Positions 42,595-51,528 of a stretch of 64,000 nucleotides of DNA are shown here, in pieces (position 1 is the stretch's first letter; every line of letters begins with the position of its first letter). The stretch comes from Streptomyces sp. L-9-10. Lineage in GTDB: Bacteria > Actinomycetota > Actinomycetes > Streptomycetales > Streptomycetaceae. Under the pieces are notes generated by a model, which had not been told where the DNA came from, did not search any database, and saw only the letters and a program-made list of their open reading frames with translations. The position numbers and the translations under genes are program-made. The stretch is taken from NCBI RefSeq assembly GCF_004151105.1, contig NZ_PHRF01000005.1:62001-126000 (forward strand), given 5' to 3'.

Positions 42595-42777
42595 TCAGCG
42601 GCCGAGTTCCTTCCGGCTGATCCTCCGCAGCCTGCGGCGCTGCGACGGGTCCAGCATCAGATACGCGGCCGCCGGCACGCCGAGCACCACCAGTAGCGAG
42701 AACCAGAATCCGATCAGCGGTATCAGAAGAAGGCCAACGGCCACTCCCCCGATGGCGATCTTCGTACGTGTCGACAT
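42595..42777 (-). CDS. Small hypothetical membrane protein (60 aa)
   Basis: 60 residues: MSTRTKIAIGG, a long hydrophobic span (VAVGLLLIPLIGFWFSLLVV to about residue 40), then a strongly basic tail (QRRRLRRISRKELGR). Probably one or two membrane passes with a cytoplasmic basic end. AAGGAGG lies 7 bp before ATG 42777, which is preferred over the longer frame from 42846. It lies downstream of the desaturase gene on the same strand (68 bp). Family not recognised. Confidence 0.7.
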   Translation of the reverse strand: MSTRTKIAIGGVAVGLLLIPLIGFWFSLLVVLGVPAAAYLMLDPSQRRRLRRISRKELGR

Positions 42778-42845
42778 CCCGACGCCTCCTTCGCGGCCAA
42801 GCCGCTTCCTGCCCAGTGAACGCGCACGGGCGTCCGCCAGTTCCA

Positions 42846-43925
42846 CTATGCGCCCGCGCGCAGCGGTTCGCCGACCTCATGCATATGGCCGAGTGCCTGG
42901 CGGTACGACTCGATCAGTCCGGTCTCCGTGTACGGGAGTCCCAGCGAGAGGCAGTGGGCGCGCACCATCGGCTGGGCGAGCCGCAGATGAGGGCGCGGCA
43001 TGCTGGGGAAGAGATGGTGCTCGATCTGGTAGTTCAGCCCGCCGAGGAACCAGTCGGTCAGGAATCCGCCGCGGACGTTCCGCGAGGTCAGGACCTGACG
43101 GCGGAGATGGCCCCAGCCCTCGCTGTTCTCCGGGTCGGGCATCTCCATGCCCTTGTGGTTGGGCGCGAAGGCCATGCCCAGATGGAGACCGAGGAGCATC
43201 TGGTTGATCACGGCGAAGACGATGGCCTGGCCGACGGTCATCGTGGTGAGCAGCAGGGTCACGTACGCCACGACATGGGCGGTGAGCAGCGCTCCCTCGG
43301 TCACCCGCCGGCGGGCGGGCATCCGGTCGTCACCGCGGGAGAAGACGGCCTGGAAGCCGTACACCTTGAGGGCGATGCCCTCCAGCGTGGTCAGCGGGAA
43401 GAACAGCCATGCCTGGTGACGGGTGAGCCAGCGGCGCAGTCCGGTGCGGCCCGCGGTCTGGTGCTGGGTGAAGACGAGGATGTCGGCGGCGACATCCGGG
43501 TCCTTGTCGATGTGATTCGGGTTGGCGTGGTGCCGGTTGTGCTTGTCGTTCCACCACTCCTGGCTCATACCGAGCATCAGGTTGGCGTGGACGAGCTGGA
43601 TGACGCGGCCCCGGCCCCGGTCGGAGGTGATCTGGGCATGCCCCGCGTCATGGCCGACGAACGCCATACGCGCGGATACGACGGCCAGCGGCGGCGCGAG
43701 AAGCAGCGTCCACCAGGAGGATCCGAGGAGCACCATTCCGGCGACGATCGCGGCCAGGAAGAGGAAGTTGACGGTGATGCCGCGGGTGTACCAGGCGACC
43801 CGGCGCTCCAGGAGACCCTGTTCCCTGACCGTACGAAGGAGAGGTGCGAAGTCGCTGCCGCCGGCGCGGCCGACTGCGGGGTCGGGTATGGGCTCCGCGA
43901 GCGGGGTGGCGGCGGCTTGGGGCAT
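42846..43925 (-). CDS. Membrane fatty acid desaturase
   Basis: 359 residues with the three histidine boxes of acyl-lipid desaturases: HDAGH near 92, HNRHH near 130 and QIEHH near 300, separated by hydrophobic membrane pairs (TVNFLFLAAIVAGMVLL; about 205-245). The boxes bind a di-iron centre that introduces a double bond into membrane acyl chains with O2 and reduced ferredoxin. The third box with Gln is typical of front-end or DesA3-type enzymes. GGAG precedes ATG 43925. The 279 bp upstream to the SNF2 gene include G-runs near 44060 but no clear site. Confidence 0.93.
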   Translation of the reverse strand: MPQAAATPLAEPIPDPAVGRAGGSDFAPLLRTVREQGLLERRVAWYTRGITVNFLFLAAIVAGMVLLGSSWWTLLLAPPLAVVSARMAFVGHDAGHAQITSDRGRGRVIQLVHANLMLGMSQEWWNDKHNRHHANPNHIDKDPDVAADILVFTQHQTAGRTGLRRWLTRHQAWLFFPLTTLEGIALKVYGFQAVFSRGDDRMPARRRVTEGALLTAHVVAYVTLLLTTMTVGQAIVFAVINQMLLGLHLGMAFAPNHKGMEMPDPENSEGWGHLRRQVLTSRNVRGGFLTDWFLGGLNYQIEHHLFPSMPRPHLRLAQPMVRAHCLSLGLPYTETGLIESYRQALGHMHEVGEPLRAGA

Positions 43926-44204
43926 GTCGGTCTCCGGTCTGTAGGCCGAGGTGGGCGCTGAGAGAGAGCCGCGCGGACTGCGTCGGCCCCCTTGAAACGT
44001 AGGGGTGCGTACTACCGGGCAGCCATGGCGCCACCACCCGGAAAAGGTGGGTGCTGTCCGGGGGGTGGGGGTGGTGCTGGCTACACCTGGGGTGTCGAGG
44101 GAGTGAGTCAGGTCACGGCGGCGCCGTCGCCGCGTGGCTTCGCGGTGAGGTACCCTCGGCGGCTCCGACCCGCATTAGTCAAACTTGAGGAATGCGTCTT
44201 CGCT

Positions 44205-47138
44205 GTGCACAGGCTCCCCGCGGCAACGCTCTCCCGAACCGCCGAACTCGCAAACTGTTCCACCGTCTTTCTCCCCGCGGATCCGGCTCGCACCGGACGG
44301 ATCGCCTTCTGGCGACCCGACGGCGCGGAGCCGCCGTCCGGACCGGGCTCCCCGGAGGAACTGGCCGTCGTCGACACCGAAGGCCACCTTCTCACGGTCC
44401 GGGCGCTGTTGACTCCCCTATCCGCCGCTCTCCCCGTGCTCACCAGGGCCCGCGCCGCGGCGAACACATCGCCGTCCGCCGCCTTCTGGGGTGCCGCGTC
44501 GCTGTTGGCCCTGCAACTCGCCGCCCGTGGGCGGCTGTTGCCCGGCCTGACCGGTACGGATCACGACGCGTGGCGGGCTGGACCGCTGACCGCCGAGGAT
44601 CTGGAGCGGATCCGCGCGCTGGCCGCGTCCATGCCGCCCAGCGCGCACGCCGTACCGCTCGGCACCACCACCGCAGGCCCGCCCGCCGGCCCGCCCGCCG
44701 ACCCGGCGGACGAGCTCCTTCTCCCCCGGCCCGAGGGCCTCTTGAGGGCCTTCCTCGACGCGGTCGTCGACGGGCTGCCGCGTACACCGGCCGCCACGCT
44801 CGTCGCGGCGGGAACCGCCTTCACCGCCACCCCGCCGCGGCGCTTTCCCGCACTGCGTGACTGGGCCGGGGATGTGGCGGCCGGGCACGACGCGGGCGTA
44901 CGGCTCTCGCTGCGCGTCGAACTGCCGGGCCTGGCCGATGCGTCGGGCACGCCGGGGCCGGTCTTCCACGCCGTCCTCCAGATGCACAGCGTCAGCGACC
45001 CCTCGGTGGTCTCCGACGCCGCGGACGTGTGGTCGGGTTCTGCGGCGGCCTTCGGTCCGCGTGCCCGGATGGACGCCCTGCTCGCGCTGCGCCGCGCCGC
45101 CCGTGCCTGGCCGCCGCTCACCCCGCTGCTCTCGGCCGCCGTGCCGGACTCCATCGAGCTCGCGGACGAGGAGGTCACCGAACTGCTGGGGGAGGCGGCC
45201 GGGGCGCTCGCCGCGACCGGCGTCCAGGTGCACTGGCCCAGGGAGCTGGCGCGCACGCTGACGGCCCGCGCGGTCATCGGCCCCGCGGAGGAGGAGACCG
45301 ACTCCGGCGCGGCCGACGCGACGGACAGTGCCGAGACCGCCGGAACCGGCGGATCCCCGCGGCGGGGGACGGATCTGCCCGCCTTCCTGTCGGCCGACGC
45401 GCTGCTCTCCTTCAACTGGCACTTCGCGCTGGGCGATCAGCGGCTCTCCCGCGCCGAGCTGGACCGGCTCGCCGAGGCGAGCCGTCCCGTCGTCCGGCTG
45501 CGTGACCAGTGGGTCCTGATCGATCCGGCGGAGGCCCGGCGCGCCCGCGAGAGCCAGGACCGCAAGCTCAGTCCGGTCGACGCGCTCGAAGCCGTACTGA
45601 CCGGCTCCACCGAGGTCGGGGGCCGCCGGGTCGAGGTGCGGGCGACGGGCTGGCTCGCCACCCTGCGCGACCGGCTCGCCGATCCGGAGCGCGCGGAGCA
45701 GGAGATCGGACAGCCGGCCGCGCTCGCCGCGACGCTCCGCGACTACCAGCTCCGCGGGCTCAACTGGCTGCACCGCATGACCTCGCTCGGACTCGGCGGC
45801 TGTCTCGCCGACGACATGGGGCTCGGCAAGACCATCACCCTCATCGCGCTGCATCTGCACCGGCAGACCGACCCGGCGGCGGCCGGCCCGACCCTGGTCG
45901 TCTGCCCGGCCTCCCTGATGGGGAACTGGCAGCGCGAGATCGAACGGTTCGGTCCCGGCACACCGGTGCGCCGCTTCCACGGTGCCTCGCGCAGTCTGGA
46001 GGAGCTGGGCGACGGCGAGTTCGTCCTCACCACCTACGGCACCATGCGGCTGGACGCGGCGAGACTCGGCGGGACGGACTGGGGCATGGTCGTGGCCGAC
46101 GAGGCGCAGCACGTCAAGAACCCGTACTCCGCCACCGCCCGGCAGCTGCGCACGATCGGCGCCAGGGCCAGGGTCGCCCTGTCCGGCACCCCCGTGGAGA
46201 ACAACCTCTCCGAGCTGTGGGCGATCCTCGACTGGACGACCCCCGGGCTCCTCGGCCGCCTCGGCACGTTCCGCACCCGCTACGCGGAGTCCGTCGAGAG
46301 CGGTAACGACCCGGCGGCGGCCGAACGGCTCGCCGCGCTCGTCCGTCCGTTCCTGCTGCGCCGCAGGAAGTCCGATCCGGGGATCGCGCCCGAACTGCCG
46401 CCCAAGACCGAGACCGACCGCGCCGTCTCCCTCACCAGGGAACAGGCCGGCCTCTACGAAGCGGTGGTACGGGAGACCCTCGCCTCGATCGCGGAGGCGG
46501 ACGGCATGGAACGCCGCGGGCTCGTCGTCAAACTGCTGACCGCGCTCAAGCAGATCTGCAATCACCCGGCGCAGTATCTGAAGGAGGAGCGGCCGCGCCT
46601 CACCGACCGCTCCGGGAAGCTGGAGCTGCTGGACGAGTTGCTCGACACGATCCTCGCGGAGGACGCGAGCGTGCTGGTCTTCACCCAGTACGTACAGATG
46701 GCGCGGCTGCTGGAGCGGCATCTCGCGGCGCGCGGCGTGCCGACCCAGTTCCTGCACGGCGGTACGCCGATCGCCGAGCGCGAGGCGATGGTGGACCGCT
46801 TCCAGAACGGTGACGTGCCGGTCTTCCTGCTGTCGTTGAAGGCGGCGGGCACCGGGCTCAATCTGACCCGCGCCGAGCATGTCGTGCACTTCGACCGCTG
46901 GTGGAACCCGGCCGTCGAGGCACAGGCGACGGACCGCGCGTACCGCATCGGACAGCTCCGGCCCGTACAGGTGCACCGGATGATCACCGAAGGCACGATC
47001 GAGGACCGGATCGCCGAGATGCTGGCACGTAAGCAGGGTCTGGCCGACGCCGTACTGGGCTCCGGTGAGGCGGGCCTGACCGAACTGACCGACGCCGAGC
47101 TGGCGGATCTGGTGGAGCTGCGAGGGAGCGCCCGATGA
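44205..47138 (+). CDS. SNF2-family DNA-dependent ATPase/helicase
   Basis: 977 residues. An SNF2-associated N-terminal half (about 1-500) leads to an SF2 helicase core: Walker A DDMGLGKTITLIAL near 545, DEAQ box VADEAQHVKN near 630, LSGTPVENNLSELW, and the C-terminal lobe with VFTQYVQMARLLERHL and WWNPAVEAQATDRAYRIGQ. These motors remodel protein-DNA or RNA polymerase complexes. GTG 44205 was chosen: the open frame to 43992 includes a TTA codon and a low-complexity lead, unlike coding DNA here, and a GAGGAA lies about 12 bp upstream. A 4-bp overlap couples it to the SWIM gene. Confidence 0.93.
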   Translation: MHRLPAATLSRTAELANCSTVFLPADPARTGRIAFWRPDGAEPPSGPGSPEELAVVDTEGHLLTVRALLTPLSAALPVLTRARAAANTSPSAAFWGAASLLALQLAARGRLLPGLTGTDHDAWRAGPLTAEDLERIRALAASMPPSAHAVPLGTTTAGPPAGPPADPADELLLPRPEGLLRAFLDAVVDGLPRTPAATLVAAGTAFTATPPRRFPALRDWAGDVAAGHDAGVRLSLRVELPGLADASGTPGPVFHAVLQMHSVSDPSVVSDAADVWSGSAAAFGPRARMDALLALRRAARAWPPLTPLLSAAVPDSIELADEEVTELLGEAAGALAATGVQVHWPRELARTLTARAVIGPAEEETDSGAADATDSAETAGTGGSPRRGTDLPAFLSADALLSFNWHFALGDQRLSRAELDRLAEASRPVVRLRDQWVLIDPAEARRARESQDRKLSPVDALEAVLTGSTEVGGRRVEVRATGWLATLRDRLADPERAEQEIGQPAALAATLRDYQLRGLNWLHRMTSLGLGGCLADDMGLGKTITLIALHLHRQTDPAAAGPTLVVCPASLMGNWQREIERFGPGTPVRRFHGASRSLEELGDGEFVLTTYGTMRLDAARLGGTDWGMVVADEAQHVKNPYSATARQLRTIGARARVALSGTPVENNLSELWAILDWTTPGLLGRLGTFRTRYAESVESGNDPAAAERLAALVRPFLLRRRKSDPGIAPELPPKTETDRAVSLTREQAGLYEAVVRETLASIAEADGMERRGLVVKLLTALKQICNHPAQYLKEERPRLTDRSGKLELLDELLDTILAEDASVLVFTQYVQMARLLERHLAARGVPTQFLHGGTPIAEREAMVDRFQNGDVPVFLLSLKAAGTGLNLTRAEHVVHFDRWWNPAVEAQATDRAYRIGQLRPVQVHRMITEGTIEDRIAEMLARKQGLADAVLGSGEAGLTELTDAELADLVELRGSAR

Positions 47139-48514
47139 GTGGTACGTACGACGGCGGTTCCGAGGACGGTTCGCTGGAGGGCTCCGAGGACGGTTCGGTG
47201 GGCGGTTCCGCGGGCGGCGACGAGCGCACCTTCGCCGCCCTGGCGCCCTCCCAGGGCCGGGCCTTCGCGCAGACCTGGTGGGGCCGGGCCTGGCTGAAGG
47301 CGCTGGAGGACACCGCGCTCGACGGCCAGCAGTTGAAGAGAGGGCGCAGACAGGCCCGCGAGGGCGCCGTCGGCGCCGTGTCCGTGCGGCCGGGCCGGAT
47401 CACCGCGGTCGTCCAGGACCGGGACGGCACCGCCCAGCGCAGCGATGTGCTGTTGCAGCAGCTGAGCGAGGAGGAGTGGGACCGCTTCCTGGACATGGCG
47501 GTCGACCGGGCGGGGCATATCGCGGCCCTGCTCGACCGGGAGATGCCGCCGCATCTGGTGGAGGACGCCGCGGGCGCCGGGGTCGAGCTCCTCCCCGGCA
47601 TAGGCGACCTGGAGCCGGAGTGCGGCTGCGAGGCCTGGGACCACTGTCCGCACTCCGCCGCGCTCTGCTATCAGATGGCCAGGCTGCTGGACCAGGACCC
47701 GTTCGTCCTGCTGCTGATGCGGGGCAGGAGCGAGCGCCGGCTCCTCGACGAACTTCAGGTACGCAGCGTCGCGCGCGCCGCCCGTACGAAGGAGGAGCCG
47801 GGAGACGGTACGCGTGACGGCGGCGCCCGGAGCGGCGAGGAGGCGGGCGTACCGGCCGTGGCCGCCTTCGCGGCGCGCGGCCACCTGCCCCCGCTGCCCG
47901 CTCCCCCGCCGCTGCCGCCGGAGCCGGGACAGCCTCCGGCCCTGGACACGGAGGGCGCGCCGCCGGCCGGGATCGACGCGGACGCCCTGGAGTTCCTCGC
48001 CGCGGACGCGGCGGCGCGGGCGCTGCGTCTGCTGTCGGAGGCGCTGCTGCCCGGCCATGAACAGCAGCCGGAGGAACCGGAGCTGACGCCCGCGCAGGAT
48101 GCGGTACGGCTGGCCGCGACGACGTCCGACCAGCGGCTGGTGGCGCGGCTCGCCTCGGGCTCCGGCCGGCGGCCGGCCGAGCTGGAGCTCGCGGTACGCG
48201 CCTGGAAGTACGGCGGCGCGGTGGCCCTCGCCGTACTGGAGGACACCTGGGCCCTGGAGCCCGAGGCCCTCGCACGGGCCACGGCCGCTCTCGACGCGGC
48301 CTGGGAGGACGGGGACCGGCCTCGGCTGCGGGCGGGCGGCGGCGGTCGCTGGACCGTGGCCGGGACAACGGCGCAGTTGCGGTACGGCCGCGACGGGCGC
48401 TGGTGGCCGTACCGCAAGGAGCGCGGGCGCTGGGCCCCGGCCGGTCCGGGCGGCCCCGATCCCGCGGCGGCCCTCGCGGACGCGCTCGCCGAGGACGTGC
48501 CCACCGGGGAATGA
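47135..48514 (+). CDS. SWIM zinc-finger protein, SNF2 partner
   Basis: 459 residues. A low-complexity Gly/Ser/Asp start is followed by FAQTWWGRAWLKALEDTALD (near 47), the opening motif of this family, and a SWIM finger ECGCEAWDHCPHSAALCYQM (CxC...CxH) near 168. The C-terminal half is Pro- and Ala-rich with a final Trp/Arg-rich block. SWIM proteins are regularly encoded with SNF2 helicases and probably supply DNA or protein binding. The ATG overlaps the helicase stop. Confidence 0.9.
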   Translation: MSGTYDGGSEDGSLEGSEDGSVGGSAGGDERTFAALAPSQGRAFAQTWWGRAWLKALEDTALDGQQLKRGRRQAREGAVGAVSVRPGRITAVVQDRDGTAQRSDVLLQQLSEEEWDRFLDMAVDRAGHIAALLDREMPPHLVEDAAGAGVELLPGIGDLEPECGCEAWDHCPHSAALCYQMARLLDQDPFVLLLMRGRSERRLLDELQVRSVARAARTKEEPGDGTRDGGARSGEEAGVPAVAAFAARGHLPPLPAPPPLPPEPGQPPALDTEGAPPAGIDADALEFLAADAAARALRLLSEALLPGHEQQPEEPELTPAQDAVRLAATTSDQRLVARLASGSGRRPAELELAVRAWKYGGAVALAVLEDTWALEPEALARATAALDAAWEDGDRPRLRAGGGGRWTVAGTTAQLRYGRDGRWWPYRKERGRWAPAGPGGPDPAAALADALAEDVPTGE

Positions 48515-48614
48515 GGTGATCTGTACGGCACGGTGGCCCGGTGGGACGCTTGCCCGGCCGGGCCGCCGGAGCGACGATGGTCGCGGCCGGTGACGTCCGA
48601 CCGGGGAGGCCGTG

Positions 48615-49868
48615 TTGACCGACACCTGGGTGGCTCTGGAAGCGGGCGCCGACCCGGTGAAGCGCCGGGGGGCGCTGTGCCGCGCGTACGAGTCGTACGC
48701 GACGGCGGGACGGGTCGAGCATCCGGTGCGGTCGGTGGTGGCGGCCTCCTGGCGGCGCTCCGCCCGCGCCCATGTCAGCCCGGAGGGCACCGCGCGCGTG
48801 GAGCTGTCCGACGACGAGCTGGCCGGGTACCGCGACGCGCATCCGCTGTCCCGGGTGATGCCGCTCTTCCGCGAGCTGATGGGCGCGTACGCGATGGACG
48901 GCGAGCATCTGATGGCGGTGTGCGACGTGCACGGCAGACTGCTCTGGGTCGAGGGGCACCGGGCGACCCGGCTGCTGGCGGGCCGGATGAACTTCGTGCC
49001 GGGCGCCCGCTGGTCGGAGGCCGTCACCGGAACGAACGCGCCGGGCACGGCGATCGCCGTGGACCGGCCCGTACAGATCTTCGCGGCCGAGCACTTCCAG
49101 CGGCCCGTGCACCCGTGGACCTGTGCGGCGGCGCCCGTCCACGATCCGTTCAGCGGACGGCTGCTGGGCGCCGTGGACATCACCGGTGGTGACCGGCTGG
49201 CCCATCCGCACAGTCTGGCCTTCGTGGGCGCGGTCGCGCGGGCCGCGGAGTCGCAGCTCGCGCTGCTCGCGCCGGCGCCGGACGCCGATGCCGTACGGCT
49301 GACCGCGCTGGGACGTGACGAGGCGCTGCTGGTGGCGGCCGGCCGCAAGCTGCGGCTGAGCCCCCGGCACAGCGAGATCCTGACGCTCCTCGCGCGCCGT
49401 CCCGAGGGCATCACGGGGGACGAACTGCTCATCGAGCTGTACGAGGACGAGTCGGTCACGCCGGTCACACTGCGCGCGGAACTCTCCCGGCTGCGCGGGC
49501 TGCTCGGCCCCGGGCTGCTGCGTTCGAGGCCCTACCGGCTGGCCGCGCCCGTCGAGTCGGACCACGAGACCGTGACGCGACGGCTGGCCTCCGGCGCCGT
49601 GACCGCCGCGATGAGCGCGTACGCCGGGCCGCTGCTGCCCGCCTCGCGGGCACCCACGGTGGTACGGCTGCGCCGGCGGCTCGCGGACCAGCTGCGGGCC
49701 GCGCTGATCGCCCGGGGTGACCCGGGGCTGCTGGCGGACTGGGCGTACAGCCCCTGGGGCGAGGACGACCTTCCGGTGTGGCGGGCGCTCGCCTCCGTAC
49801 TCCCCGGACAGCAGCGGCCCGCCGCACTCGCGCGGGTACGGGAACTCGACGCCTGGCAGCGGAGGTGA
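48615..49868 (+). CDS. GAF-domain transcriptional regulator
   Basis: 417 residues. The N-terminal part resembles AcoR-type sensors: helical lead (SVVAASWRRSARAHVSPEGT) and a GAF domain (LLWVEGHRATRLLAGRMNFV, WSEAVTGTNAPGTAIAVDRP, about 85-215). Unlike AcoR it has no AAA+ domain; instead a winged helix-like region follows (RHSEILTLLARRPEGITGDE, near 255-310). TTG 48615 has GGAGG 5 bp upstream; GTG 48612 is only 2 bp away from it. It precedes the aldehyde-dehydrogenase cluster by 190 bp and probably controls it (inference). Confidence 0.85.
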   Translation: MTDTWVALEAGADPVKRRGALCRAYESYATAGRVEHPVRSVVAASWRRSARAHVSPEGTARVELSDDELAGYRDAHPLSRVMPLFRELMGAYAMDGEHLMAVCDVHGRLLWVEGHRATRLLAGRMNFVPGARWSEAVTGTNAPGTAIAVDRPVQIFAAEHFQRPVHPWTCAAAPVHDPFSGRLLGAVDITGGDRLAHPHSLAFVGAVARAAESQLALLAPAPDADAVRLTALGRDEALLVAAGRKLRLSPRHSEILTLLARRPEGITGDELLIELYEDESVTPVTLRAELSRLRGLLGPGLLRSRPYRLAAPVESDHETVTRRLASGAVTAAMSAYAGPLLPASRAPTVVRLRRRLADQLRAALIARGDPGLLADWAYSPWGEDDLPVWRALASVLPGQQRPAALARVRELDAWQRR

Positions 49869-50058
49869 CGGCACACCCCCGGCCGCACAGGCGAACGTAC
49901 ATACGATGAATCGCTCCTCCGGCTGACCACGCTCGGCGCCTCCCGCGCTGCGAAGCCGCTCCTCGCTCCTTACTGTCGGTTCACAGAGCACCACGGCGCC
50001 TGGCCCGTGCGACGGGCCGCACTCCGCCGGGTGTCCCGACCGGACCGGAGGAGCCTTC

Positions 50059-51528
50059 ATGCCGGAGCTGTTCATCGGCGGTAGGTGGACGGCCGCCGTC
50101 AGCGGGCAGACGCGCGAGATCCGCTGCCCCGCCGACGGCACGCTGGTCGCGACCGTCGACGAGGCCGGGCCGAAGGACGCCGCCGCGGCGATCGCCGCGG
50201 CCCGTGACGCCTTCGACAGCGGTCCCTGGCCCTCCACCCCGGCCGCCGAGCGCGGCGCACTGCTGCTGCGTGTCGCGGATCTGCTGGAGCGCGACAAGGC
50301 GGCACTCGCCAGAGCCGAGTCCCTGGACACCGGCAAGCGGCTCGTCGAGAGCGCGTACGACATCGACGACATCGCCAACTGCTTCCGCTACTTCGGCAAT
50401 CTGACGGCGGCGGGCGGCACCGACAGGATCGTCGACACCGGCGACCCCGGCGTGGACAGCCGGGTGGTGCATGAGCCGGTCGGTGTGTGCGCGCTGATCA
50501 CCCCGTGGAACTATCCGCTGCTCCAGACCGCCTGGAAGGTCGCCCCGGCGCTCGGCGCGGGCAACACCTTCGTCCTCAAACCCAGCGAACTGACCCCGCA
50601 CACCGCCATCATGCTGATGAGTCTGCTGACCGAGGCCGGGCTGCCCGCCGGGGTCGCGAATCTCGTCCTGGGCGCGGGACCGGCCGCGGGCGCGCCGCTC
50701 AGCGAGGACCCGCGGGTCGACATGGTGTCGTTCACCGGCGGTCTGGTCACCGGCCGGCGCATCATGGCCGCCGCGGCACCGACCGTGAAGAAGATCGCTC
50801 TGGAGCTGGGCGGCAAGAACCCCAATATCGTCTTCGCCGACGCCGCGTACGAGGCGGCCGTCGACTACGCGCTGACCGCGGTGTTCCTGCATTCGGGACA
50901 GGTCTGTTCGGCCGGGGCACGGCTGCTCGTCCAGGACGAGCTGCACGACGCGTTCGTAGACGACGTGGTGGCGCGGGCGCGCGCGATCCCGCTGGGCGGA
51001 CCGTTCGACGAGAACGCCCGTACCGGACCGCTGATCTCCGCCGCGCACCGCGCCAAGGTCGAGGCGTATGTGGCGGCGGGGCTGGCCGAGGGCGCGGTGC
51101 TGCGGTGCGGGGGCGCGCGGCCGGACGACCCCGCGCTGCGGGAGGGCTTCTACTATCTGCCGACCGTGCTGGACGAGTGCACGCCGGGGATGTCCGTGGT
51201 GCGCGACGAGTCGTTCGGACCGGTCCTCACCGTCGAGCGGTTCCGCGACGAGACGGAGGCGCTGGCGCTCGCCAATGACACGATCTACGGGCTCACGGCG
51301 GCTGTCTGGTCGCAGGACGTGGGCCGCGCGCACCGGGTGGCCTCCCGGCTGCGCGCCGGCACCGTGTGGATCAATGACTTCCAGCCGTATGTGCCGCAGG
51401 CGGAGTGGGGCGGGATGAAACAGTCCGGCTTCGGCCGTGAGCTGGGGCCCGCCGGACTCGCCGAGTACCAGGAGGCGAAGCATGTGTGGCGCAATCTCGC
51501 ACCGCGGCCCCTGGGATGGTTCGAGTGA
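50059..51528 (+). CDS. Aldehyde dehydrogenase (betaine-aldehyde-dehydrogenase-like)
   Basis: 489 residues of the NAD(P)-dependent ALDH superfamily: PWNYPLLQTAWKVAPALGAG near 154, catalytic base LELGGKNPN near 253, and nucleophile HSGQVCSAGARL near 280. It is closest in feel to BetB/GbsA-type enzymes that oxidise betaine aldehyde to glycine betaine, supported by the choline-dehydrogenase-like gene two genes on. GGAGGAG precedes ATG 50059. The stop overlaps the permease start (GTGA). Confidence 0.9.
   Translation: MPELFIGGRWTAAVSGQTREIRCPADGTLVATVDEAGPKDAAAAIAAARDAFDSGPWPSTPAAERGALLLRVADLLERDKAALARAESLDTGKRLVESAYDIDDIANCFRYFGNLTAAGGTDRIVDTGDPGVDSRVVHEPVGVCALITPWNYPLLQTAWKVAPALGAGNTFVLKPSELTPHTAIMLMSLLTEAGLPAGVANLVLGAGPAAGAPLSEDPRVDMVSFTGGLVTGRRIMAAAAPTVKKIALELGGKNPNIVFADAAYEAAVDYALTAVFLHSGQVCSAGARLLVQDELHDAFVDDVVARARAIPLGGPFDENARTGPLISAAHRAKVEAYVAAGLAEGAVLRCGGARPDDPALREGFYYLPTVLDECTPGMSVVRDESFGPVLTVERFRDETEALALANDTIYGLTAAVWSQDVGRAHRVASRLRAGTVWINDFQPYVPQAEWGGMKQSGFGRELGPAGLAEYQEAKHVWRNLAPRPLGWFE

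Noticed and set aside
43992..44204. Upstream extension of the SNF2 gene
   Set aside because: Contains a TTA codon, a Gly-rich run and non-coding-like composition; the GTG at 44205 gives a family-like length.
46562..50378. Long minus-strand frames opposite the helicase, SWIM, GAF and ALDH genes
   Set aside because: Arg/Pro/Ser-rich translations with no domain; the plus-strand genes account for the coding signal.
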